From contig JALOSK010000108.1 in assembly GCA_025458465.1 (NCBI GenBank), positions 1-8,359 of the forward strand: a stretch of 8,359 nucleotides of DNA, in the 5' to 3' direction. This stretch comes from Sandarakinorhabdus sp. (GTDB taxonomy: Bacteria; Pseudomonadota; Alphaproteobacteria; Sphingomonadales; Sphingomonadaceae). The notes below the pieces were generated by a model. It was given only the letters and a program-made list of their open reading frames with translations, made no database searches and had not been told where the DNA came from. Made by a program: the position numbers and the translations under genes. Below, piece by piece: positions 1 through 6,515 of this stretch (position 1 is its first letter; every line of letters begins with the position of its first letter).

Positions 1-1
1 C

Positions 2-1939
2 TGGGCGCCGGATGCGGACAACAAGCTGTTCGTCTACTCCATCTACTCGATCTTCCTCGACGACGAGCTGCGCGACAATTTCCGTGTCGACGCCGATGAC
101 CGCCAGGGCAATGTCCCGTCTGCCACCTGCACGGGCGGCACGCCGCAGCTGCCGGCACCCGGCACCACGGGCTATGCCGATGTGTGCACCGGCAACACGC
201 CGCTGCGCGGCACCGTCTATGGCGTCGACTATGACGCCCGCTATCGCCGCAACCAGCCGCGCCAGTCGATCCTGACCAACACGATCGGCGGTGACCACAC
301 TCTGTCGGATGCCATCACGCTGCGCTGGCGCGGCAACTACACGCGCTCGGTCGATGCCCGCAACGCGCCCTATGTGATCACCTATCAGTCGCCGGGCTTC
401 GGCTCCGGCGGCTCGGGCGCCGTGAACCGCGTGACGGTGGATTACAACCTCACCGACCCATTCAACAGCCAGGTGGCGCTGTTCCGCACCCTGCGCGATG
501 CCAATGGCGTGCTGTCGCGCGGCGAACCGATTGGCAGCTATCTCACCCTGCCCAACAGCCTGACCAGTATCGAAAGCGTGGACGGCCGCGACGTCACCAA
601 CGCCTACACCGCCAAACTGGAGCTGTTCTGGAAGACTGGCCTGTTCGGCGACACGTTGCTGCGCTTTGGCGGCCAGTATGACAACCGGGTGAAGACTGCG
701 CAGGAAACCCGCTTTGCCATCTCGGGCGCCACCGGCACGCCGCTGGCCAACGCCCTGGCCGCGCAGGGGTTGACCAACACGGCCGCCAGCATCCTGTCGA
801 ACGAGTTCTATCGCCAGACGCTGCGGCCCGGCTATGGCTTCCAGCTGTTCGACGATGCGCTGGCCACTCGCGTGCTGACCGCGGCGCAGGGCGTGACCAG
901 CTATCAGCCGAACGATGCCAACTTCTACCGCGTCGAGGAAAGCGTGATTTCCGGCTATGCCATGGGCACCACGCGCTTTGATTGGGGCAATATCGTCTAT
1001 GGTGCCCGCATCGAGCATGTCCGCAACAGCGGCACCGCCTTCGTCTTCATCAACGATGATCCGCCGGTGCTGACCACGGTGGACACCAGCACCACGCTGG
1101 TGTTCCCCAGCGCGCACCTGAACTGGAACGTGTCGAACGAGCACAAGCTGCGGCTGGGCTTTACCACCGGCGCGGCCCGGCCCGATTACACCGTCGCCAA
1201 CCCCAGCTTCGAGATCAACGATGGCGACGAAGCCATATCGGGCGGCAACCCGTTCGCCGTGCCGGAACGCGCCAAGGGCGTTGATCTTTATTGGGAATGG
1301 TATGGCCGCAATGGCGGCTTCGCCAGTGTTGGCGTGTTCTACAAGGATGTCAGCCGCGCCCTGTTCAGCGCCAGCCGCCAGTTTGGCGACACCCGCTTCG
1401 ACACCGCCGGCCTGCCGCGCAGCCAGTATGACTACAGCACCACGGTGAACGGCGGTGACGGCCATATCTGGGGCGCAGAAGCCGCGCTGCAGTTGCAGGT
1501 CGACAATTTCGGCGGCGACCACGGCTTCCTTGGCGGCTTCGGCATCATCGCCAACGTGACGTACAACAAGAGCCAGGTGACGACCCCCGATGGTCGCCGC
1601 ATCACCTTCCCCGGCACGTCGCGCTGGGTCTACAACGTCGGGCCGTATTTCGAAAAATATGGCGTGTCGGCACGCGTGGTCTATCAGAAGCGCACCGAAT
1701 GGCTGTCCGAACTGGGTGATGGCAGCACCGGTGGTGACCTGTTCTGGGACACCGATGGCGAACTGGATGCCTCCATCCGCTTTTCGGTGACGCCGAACTT
1801 CGAAATCTATGCCGAAGGCGGCAACCTGGGCAACCTGCTGAACGGCCCCGGCCGCCGCTATGCCGGCACCAAGGCCCGCACGCTGGAGTTCGAGAAGTTC
1901 GGCCGCCGCTTCCAGGCCGGCGCCCGCGTCACCTTCTGA
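2..1939 (+). CDS. TonB-dependent receptor, C-terminal beta-barrel portion (5' truncated by window edge)
   Basis: This is an outer-membrane, TonB-energised transporter for the active uptake of a large or scarce ligand. The frame is open from base 2, so 645 residues are visible; the signal peptide, TonB box and most or all of the plug lie off the left edge. Alternating aromatic and polar strands fit the barrel (PF00593-type), and the chain ends in Phe, as expected for the BamA-recognised last strand. The segment around fragment residues 414-418 (GGNPF), followed by a conserved P-E and then D-x-Y-x-E-W-Y, resembles the Caulobacter/Xanthomonas TonB receptor subfamily (TIGR01782-like). Two cysteines at fragment residues 43 and 62 could close an extracellular loop. 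The GTG at 182 is internal, not a start. The next gene, encoding an exported hydrolase, begins 17 nt after the stop, and a phytase follows, which suggests an organophosphate-related ligand. Family assignment is confident; the ligand is inference. Confidence 0.93.
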   Translation, partial: WAPDADNKLFVYSIYSIFLDDELRDNFRVDADDRQGNVPSATCTGGTPQLPAPGTTGYADVCTGNTPLRGTVYGVDYDARYRRNQPRQSILTNTIGGDHTLSDAITLRWRGNYTRSVDARNAPYVITYQSPGFGSGGSGAVNRVTVDYNLTDPFNSQVALFRTLRDANGVLSRGEPIGSYLTLPNSLTSIESVDGRDVTNAYTAKLELFWKTGLFGDTLLRFGGQYDNRVKTAQETRFAISGATGTPLANALAAQGLTNTAASILSNEFYRQTLRPGYGFQLFDDALATRVLTAAQGVTSYQPNDANFYRVEESVISGYAMGTTRFDWGNIVYGARIEHVRNSGTAFVFINDDPPVLTTVDTSTTLVFPSAHLNWNVSNEHKLRLGFTTGAARPDYTVANPSFEINDGDEAISGGNPFAVPERAKGVDLYWEWYGRNGGFASVGVFYKDVSRALFSASRQFGDTRFDTAGLPRSQYDYSTTVNGGDGHIWGAEAALQLQVDNFGGDHGFLGGFGIIANVTYNKSQVTTPDGRRITFPGTSRWVYNVGPYFEKYGVSARVVYQKRTEWLSELGDGSTGGDLFWDTDGELDASIRFSVTPNFEIYAEGGNLGNLLNGPGRRYAGTKARTLEFEKFGRRFQAGARVTF

Positions 1940-1942
1940 TGC

Positions 1943-1947
1943 AGGAA
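1943..1947 (+). promoter_or_regulatory. Ribosome binding site deciding the start of the PHP hydrolase
   Basis: AGGAA lies 9 nt before the ATG at 1957. The earlier in-frame ATG at 1939 overlaps the receptor stop but has no purine-rich SD element upstream. Starting at 1957 also places a clean signal peptide at the N terminus. Confidence 0.6.
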
Positions 1948-1956
1948 CAGCGGACC

Positions 1957-3420
1957 ATGCGCCTGATCACCCTCATCGCATGGTCCGCCCTGCTTGCCGC
2001 GCCCGCCGTCGCCCATGGCGATCATGGCGGGCTGGCCGAACGCTATCGGAACAAGCCCACAGCGGGCGCGCTGCCGGCCAGGGGCCGGCAGTGGCTGGCG
2101 GGCGATCATCACATCCATTCCGAATATAGCGCCGATTACGAAGCCGATCCCGCCAGCCCGCAAACGGCGCCAATCCCGCTGCTGGGCAAGGATGGGCGCT
2201 ATGCGATTGCGAAGAACGCCGAAATGGCGCGGCAGTTCGGCCTGCGCTGGATGGTCAGCACCGATCATGGCGGGCCGAACCATTCGAAGCTGAATTACGA
2301 ACAGGCCTGGCCGGCGGTGCAGCAGGCCCGCGCCGCCGTGCCCGAAATGCTGATCTTCTATGGCATGGAGTTCGACACGCCGGCCGGTGATCACAGCAGC
2401 CTGATCATCCCCTTCACCGGCGATGAGCGCGAACAGCTGCGGGCCATCGAGGCGGGCTTTTCCAAGCGGGAACCCTGGCCGCGCAACCCGGCGTGGGACA
2501 GCGAAGGCCGCATGATCGACGCGCTGAAACTGATGCGCGACCAGAAGGCGCCGCCGGTGCTGATCGCCAATCATCCCAGCCGGTCTGCCACGGCACCGTT
2601 CGGGTGGGGCCAATATACGCCAGCGGAATTTCGCAACTGGAACGATACTGCGCCGCGCGTGGCCATCGGCATGGAAGGCGCACCGGGCCACCAGGCCAGC
2701 GGGCTGAAGCCGGGCGGCAGTCGCGGCGGTTACCGCAATGCGCCCACGCTGGGCGGGTTTGACCAGATGACGGCGACGCTGGGCGGTTTCTGGGATTCGA
2801 TGCTGGCTGAAGGGCGGCAGTGGTTCATCACGGCCACATCCGACAGCCATGCCAACTGGCGCGACGGCGGCAATGATTTCTGGCCGGGCGAATACAGCAA
2901 GACCTATGTGCAGGCGCAGGCCAATCATGCCGACATCATCGATGGCCTGCGGTCGGGCCGCATCTTCGTGACCACCGGCGATCTTGTGTCCGAGGTGGAG
3001 GTGATCGCCAGCAGCGGCGGCCGCAAGGCGGGCATCGGCGGCACGCTGAAGGCCCGGCCGGGCCGGCAGGTGGACGTGACCATCCGCGTGCGCGATCCCG
3101 CCACACCGAACGCGGCCGGCCGCACGCCGAGTGTGGCGCGAATCGACCTCATCACCGGGCCGATCACCGGCCCGACGGCCAACCGCAACACCGATCGTGC
3201 GCCCGGCACAGCCGTGGCGCGGCGCTTCACCGCCAGCGACTGGCGGCGGGACGGCGAAATGCTCACCATGACGCACCGCGTGGTGGTGGACAGCCCCATC
3301 TATCTGCGCGTGCGCGGCACCAGCACCAATGAACTGGAACCCGATCCCGACCCCAAGGGCGAAAATCCGTGGGATGATCTGTGGTTCTATGCCAACCCGA
3401 TCTTCATCCGCGTCAAATGA
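1957..3420 (+). CDS. Exported PHP-superfamily metallohydrolase (CehA/McbA-like)
   Basis: A 487-residue secreted metal-dependent hydrolase, probably a phosphoesterase, of the PHP fold. Residues 1-19 form a signal peptide (basic start, hydrophobic core, A-V-A cleavage), leaving a mature protein that begins H-G-D-H. All expected PHP metal ligands are visible: H52-x-H54, D103-H104 in S-T-D-H-G, E138 in G-M-E-F-D, H146, H206 in N-H-P, and D296-x-H298 in S-D-S-H. This indicates an active polynuclear metal site. After about residue 325 a beta-rich tail ends in a W-x-x-L-W-F-Y-A-N-P-I-F segment, as I recall for CehA/McbA-type proteins. CehA and McbA themselves hydrolyse the carbamate carbaryl, so phosphate ester is not the only possible substrate. 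An ATG at 1939 (493 residues) is the alternative start. Its position between a TonB receptor and a phytase suggests a periplasmic or surface role in substrate processing; the exact substrate is unknown. Confidence 0.85.
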   Translation: MRLITLIAWSALLAAPAVAHGDHGGLAERYRNKPTAGALPARGRQWLAGDHHIHSEYSADYEADPASPQTAPIPLLGKDGRYAIAKNAEMARQFGLRWMVSTDHGGPNHSKLNYEQAWPAVQQARAAVPEMLIFYGMEFDTPAGDHSSLIIPFTGDEREQLRAIEAGFSKREPWPRNPAWDSEGRMIDALKLMRDQKAPPVLIANHPSRSATAPFGWGQYTPAEFRNWNDTAPRVAIGMEGAPGHQASGLKPGGSRGGYRNAPTLGGFDQMTATLGGFWDSMLAEGRQWFITATSDSHANWRDGGNDFWPGEYSKTYVQAQANHADIIDGLRSGRIFVTTGDLVSEVEVIASSGGRKAGIGGTLKARPGRQVDVTIRVRDPATPNAAGRTPSVARIDLITGPITGPTANRNTDRAPGTAVARRFTASDWRRDGEMLTMTHRVVVDSPIYLRVRGTSTNELEPDPDPKGENPWDDLWFYANPIFIRVK

Positions 3421-3423
3421 AGG
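3419..3423 (+). promoter_or_regulatory. Ribosome binding site deciding the start of the phytase
   Basis: GAAGG straddles the stop codon of the PHP hydrolase and lies 8 nt before the ATG at 3432. The ATG at 3417 (ATGA overlap) and the GTG at 3381 have no SD-like sequence at the right distance. The 3432 start also gives a compact lipoprotein signal. Confidence 0.55.
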
Positions 3424-3431
3424 CTGTTTCC

Positions 3432-4460
3432 ATGCGCCTGCCGGCCCTGTTTCCTGCTGTTGCGCTGGCCGCCTGTGCGCCGCCAGCCGTGGCGCCCTGG
3501 GTGAAGACGGCCAGCGTGACGGCGGAGGCCGAAACGGTGGCAGTGAAGAACAGCGACGATGCCGCCGATGATCCGGCGATCTGGCGCAACGCCGCCAACC
3601 CCACCGCCAGCCTCATCGTGGGCACCGACAAGCAGGCCGGGCTTTATGTTCATGGCCTTGATGGCCGGGTGCGGCACTTCCTTGATGCCGGGCGGGTGAA
3701 CAATGTCGATCTGGCGGAAACGCCGGCGGGCGTGATCGTGGCCGCCAGCGATCGCAGCGACAACGACAACGCCCACATCGCCCTGTTCCGGCTCGACACG
3801 ACAAACGCGCGGCTGCTGCCACTGGGCCGCGTGCCGGCCGGCACTGGCGAGGCCTATGGCCTGTGCCTGTGGGCAACGCCCGGCGGCAATGGACCGGGCG
3901 CTCTGACTGCCTTCATCATCATCAAGGATGGCACGATCCGGCAGGTGGAACTGGACGCGAGACAGGCCACCGGGCGCATCGTGCGCACCCTGAAGCTGGC
4001 CACCCAATCGGAAGGGTGTGTGGTCGATGCCCGCACGGCCCGGCTGTATGTGGCAGAGGAAGATGCGGGCATCTGGCGCTTCGATGCCCGGCCTTCTGGC
4101 AGCACCATGCCGGTGAAGATCGCCGGCATCGACAGGGCGCGGTTGTTCGATGATGTCGAAGGGCTGGCGATTGCGGCCGAAGGGGCCGGCCATGGCGGCT
4201 ATCTCGTCGCCTCCAGCCAGGGCGACAATGCCTATGCCGTGTGGCGGCTTTCGGATGAACGCTACATGGGCCGGTTCCGCATTGGCGCCGGCGCGGTGGG
4301 GGCAACGGAGGAAACCGACGGCATCGAAGTGATGACCGGCGATTTCGGCCCGGCCTTCCCGGATGGCCTGATGGTGGTGCAGGATGGCGACAACCAGCCG
4401 GCGCAGAACTTCAAGCTGGTGCGCTGGGGCAGGGTGAAGAAGGCGCTCGACCTGCCCTGA
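3432..4460 (+). CDS. Beta-propeller phytase (3-phytase family, PF02333), probable lipoprotein
   Basis: This enzyme is expected to remove phosphate from phytate (myo-inositol hexakisphosphate) with calcium as cofactor. The 342-residue length fits a single six-bladed phytase propeller. Family signatures appear in order: DDPAIW at 46-51, GTDK soon after, NNVD at 90-93, SEGC at 193-196, an acidic E-E-D at 209-211, DDVEGL at 240-245, and EETDG at 293-297. The acidic clusters correspond to the calcium and phosphate sites known in Bacillus beta-propeller phytases. The N terminus has a short hydrophobic stretch ending L12-A13-A14-C15, a plausible lipobox, so the mature enzyme is probably membrane-anchored in the periplasm or on the surface. 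Alternative starts at 3417 (347 residues) or 3381 are less well supported. It closes a probable operon with the TonB receptor and PHP hydrolase, an association that supports import of phytate-derived products. Family confidence is high; substrate preference is inferred. Confidence 0.92.
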   Translation: MRLPALFPAVALAACAPPAVAPWVKTASVTAEAETVAVKNSDDAADDPAIWRNAANPTASLIVGTDKQAGLYVHGLDGRVRHFLDAGRVNNVDLAETPAGVIVAASDRSDNDNAHIALFRLDTTNARLLPLGRVPAGTGEAYGLCLWATPGGNGPGALTAFIIIKDGTIRQVELDARQATGRIVRTLKLATQSEGCVVDARTARLYVAEEDAGIWRFDARPSGSTMPVKIAGIDRARLFDDVEGLAIAAEGAGHGGYLVASSQGDNAYAVWRLSDERYMGRFRIGAGAVGATEETDGIEVMTGDFGPAFPDGLMVVQDGDNQPAQNFKLVRWGRVKKALDLP

Positions 4461-4527
4461 TTGCGCGGATTGACCGGCCGCTCCCCATGCGCCACGCTGC
4501 GCCGGAAAATCGGGGAGAGGCAGGCAC
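4461..4527 (+). promoter_or_regulatory. 67-nt gap between the two gene clusters, with a possible SD-masking inverted repeat
   Basis: CTCCCC (4481-4486) is perfectly complementary to GGGGAG (4512-4517), which is part of the SD region of the next gene (GGGGAGAGG, 4512-4520, 7 nt before the ATG). The loop is 25 nt. A TTGACC at 4470-4475 resembles a -35 element, but no good -10 follows at the usual distance. There is no U-tract, so this does not look like an intrinsic terminator. Whether the second cluster has its own promoter here is undecided. Confidence 0.3.
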
Positions 4528-5337
4528 ATGCCACTGTTGGAAGGCTATCAGCGCTTCACCTTCACGCGTGGCCAGTTCGGCCATGAGCGCGTTTTGACGG
4601 CGACGATCACCGGCAACAACCCGGTGAACGGCGTTGATGAACAGATGCACCACGAACTGGCGCGGGTGTTCACCGATCTGCAGCAGGATCGGGACAGTGA
4701 CATCATCGTGCTGACCGGCGCCGGCCGCGCCTTCTGCGCCGGCGGCGATTTCGACTGGTTCGAAGAGCAGATCGCCAACCCCAACCAGTTCCGCGACATC
4801 GGCTGGGATGCCAAGCGCATCGTCACCAGCCTGCTCGACATCGAAAAGCCGGTGATCTGCCGCATGAACGGCGCGGCGGCCGGCCTGGGCGCCACCATTG
4901 CGCTGCTGTGCGACATCATCATTGCCGATGAAAATGCCGTGATCGGCGATCCGCACGTGAAGGTGGGGTTGGTGGCCGGCGATGGCGGCGCGGTGATCTG
5001 GCCGCAGCTGATCGGCTATGCCCGGGCCAAGGAATTCTTGATGACCGGCGATCTCATCAAGGCGCCGCGCGCCGAGGCGATGGGGCTGATCAACCATGCC
5101 GTCCCCACCGATCAACTGGATGCCAAGGTGGTAGAACTGGTCGCCAAGCTTATGGGCAATCCCAAATATGCGGTGCGCTGGTCCAAGGTGGTGGCCAATC
5201 AGCCGCTGCGCGTGCTGGCGCAGCAGTTGATGGACGCGTCCATCCCCTATGAAACGCTGTCCAACCTGGCGGCAGACCGGGCCGAGGCGGTGCGTGCCTT
5301 CCGCGAGCGCCGGCCACCCAAACTGACGGGTGAGTGA
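4528..5337 (+). CDS. Crotonase-fold enoyl-CoA hydratase/isomerase family protein lacking both hydratase glutamates
   Basis: A 269-residue crotonase-superfamily enzyme acting on a CoA thioester in the cytoplasm. The ATG is preceded by a strong SD (GGGGAGAGG). Visible signatures are the oxyanion-hole region G-R-A-F-C-A-G-G-D-F (66-75), the second G-x-x-x-G-L-G-A segment ending at A122, C-D at 128-129, and the G-L-V-A-G-D-G-G stretch at 147-154. Aligned by eye with rat mitochondrial enoyl-CoA hydratase, the two catalytic glutamates (E144 and E164) fall on T123 and H143, with the same 20-residue spacing. A classical water addition is therefore doubtful. D152, just before the GG, is a possible catalytic residue, as acidic residues near this position serve in dienoyl-CoA isomerase, dehalogenase and MenB-type crotonases. 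Isomerase, hydrolase or C-C bond chemistry are all possible. It overlaps the acyl-CoA dehydrogenase start by one base (TGATG), so the two are probably translationally coupled. Confidence 0.88.
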   Translation: MPLLEGYQRFTFTRGQFGHERVLTATITGNNPVNGVDEQMHHELARVFTDLQQDRDSDIIVLTGAGRAFCAGGDFDWFEEQIANPNQFRDIGWDAKRIVTSLLDIEKPVICRMNGAAAGLGATIALLCDIIIADENAVIGDPHVKVGLVAGDGGAVIWPQLIGYARAKEFLMTGDLIKAPRAEAMGLINHAVPTDQLDAKVVELVAKLMGNPKYAVRWSKVVANQPLRVLAQQLMDASIPYETLSNLAADRAEAVRAFRERRPPKLTGE

Positions 5338-6515
5338 TGGCCCCGCCGTTGCCGCCCGTGACCTTCACCGACGAGCCTGACCACATTGGGCAGCTGCGCG
5401 ATACCATCCGGCGCTTCGTCGCAACCCACGCTCCGCGCGAGGCCCGCATCCAGTGGGACCGCGATCACCGCTGGCCGCGCGATGTCTATGCCGAATTGAA
5501 CAAGCTGGGGCTGACGGCGCTGACGGTACCGGAGGCGCATGGCGGCGCCGGGCAGGATCTGGTGGCGGCGATCGCGGTGATCGAGGAACTGGCCGCCGTG
5601 GGCCCCTGCCTCGCCGGGCCCTATATCCACACCGCCTTTTATGGCGGCATGAACCTTTCGGAAAACGGCAGCGCCGAACAGAAGGCGCGCTTCCTGCCCG
5701 CGCTGGCGCGCGGCGAACTGTTCTTCGCCTATGGGCTTTCGGAACCCGATGTGGGCGGCGATCTGGCCAGCGTTGCCACTCGCGCGCGCCTTGACGGCGA
5801 CGAGGTGGTGATCGATGGCGCCAAGCGCTGGTGCACGGGCGCGGACTGGTGCCATTACATTTACGCCCTTGTGCGCTCCGGCCCGGCTGAAGACCGGTAT
5901 CGCAACCTGTCGTTCGTGCTGATTCCCACCGATGCGCCCGGTGTGCGCATGCAGGACATTCACCATGCCAACCTGCGCTATACCGCCAGCCAGGACGTGT
6001 ATTTCGATGGCGTGCGGGTGCCGGCCAGCAACATCGTGGGCGGCCCCGAGATGTGGAACCAGGGCTGGAAATTGCTGGCCGGGCGCGCGCTCGACGTGGA
6101 AAGGCTGGAGATCACCGCCGTGGCCTTCGGCATCGCCCGCGCCGCGCTTGATGAAGCGTGGGATTATGCGCAGAGCCGCGTGCAGTTCGGCAAGGCCATC
6201 AGCCAGCACCAGGCGGTGCGCCACAAGCTGGTGACGGCGCGCACCAAACTGCAGGCGGCGCGGCACATGCTGTATCATGCCGCCTGGCTGGCCAACGAGG
6301 GCCGGCCGTGCAGCGCCGAAACCAGCATGGCCAAGCTGTTCGTGGCCGACACGGGCGTGGAGATCGCGCTGGCCTGCCAGCAGGTGATGGGCGCCTATGC
6401 CCTGTCGGACGCGTTCGACATGGAACGCCACGTGCGTGATCTGCTGGGCATGCCGATCGTCGGCGGGTCATCGGACATGCAGAAGAACAATCTCGCCAGC
6501 CTGTGGAAGCTGTGA
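5337..6515 (+). CDS. Acyl-CoA dehydrogenase family flavoprotein
   Basis: A 392-residue FAD enzyme of normal acyl-CoA dehydrogenase length, expected to form an alpha,beta double bond in an acyl-CoA and pass electrons to ETF. The N-terminal helical domain covers about 1-115. The middle beta domain contains Y-G-L-S-E-P-D-V-G-G (132-141) and a K-R-W-C-T-G-A segment replacing the usual K-x-W-I-T-N. The C-terminal helical domain has R281-V-Q-F-G (FAD/dimer contact). The C-terminal motif that normally reads Y-E-G-T-x-x-I-Q is I-V-G-G-S-S-D-M-Q (374-382), so the medium/short-chain catalytic glutamate is replaced by G376. E255, in D-V-E-R-L, aligns with the base of isovaleryl-CoA and long-chain dehydrogenases and probably takes over. 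The start codon shares one base with the crotonase stop; a GTG three bases earlier is an unlikely alternative. The SD is weak (GACGGG, 5325-5330), consistent with translational coupling. The substrate is unknown. Confidence 0.92.
   Translation: MAPPLPPVTFTDEPDHIGQLRDTIRRFVATHAPREARIQWDRDHRWPRDVYAELNKLGLTALTVPEAHGGAGQDLVAAIAVIEELAAVGPCLAGPYIHTAFYGGMNLSENGSAEQKARFLPALARGELFFAYGLSEPDVGGDLASVATRARLDGDEVVIDGAKRWCTGADWCHYIYALVRSGPAEDRYRNLSFVLIPTDAPGVRMQDIHHANLRYTASQDVYFDGVRVPASNIVGGPEMWNQGWKLLAGRALDVERLEITAVAFGIARAALDEAWDYAQSRVQFGKAISQHQAVRHKLVTARTKLQAARHMLYHAAWLANEGRPCSAETSMAKLFVADTGVEIALACQQVMGAYALSDAFDMERHVRDLLGMPIVGGSSDMQKNNLASLWKL
6505..6509 (+). promoter_or_regulatory. Ribosome binding site for the flavin monooxygenase-like gene
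   Basis: GGAAG inside the last codons of the dehydrogenase lies 5 nt before the ATG at 6515. It favours that ATG over the in-frame GTG at 6503, which has no SD. Confidence 0.45.

Noticed and set aside
182..184. GTG as a possible start of the TonB receptor
   Set aside because: The frame is open and receptor-like all the way back to base 2, so this codon is internal.
3156..3174. GC-rich inverted repeat (CGGGCC / GGCCCG) inside the PHP hydrolase
   Set aside because: It arises from a tandem I-T-G-P, I-T-G-P coding repeat in the C-terminal tail and has no terminator features.
1858..3276. 472-codon open frame on the - strand opposite the PHP hydrolase
   Set aside because: It is a shadow of GC-rich codon bias. 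The + strand frame has a signal peptide and a complete PHP motif set; the antisense product shows only Arg/Ala/Gly/His-rich low-information sequence.
3387..4529. 380-codon open frame on the - strand opposite the phytase
   Set aside because: The + strand encodes unmistakable phytase motifs over the same span, and the antisense protein has no recognisable domain.
5247..6431. 394-codon open frame on the - strand opposite the acyl-CoA dehydrogenase
   Set aside because: It mirrors the dehydrogenase codons and has no family signature.
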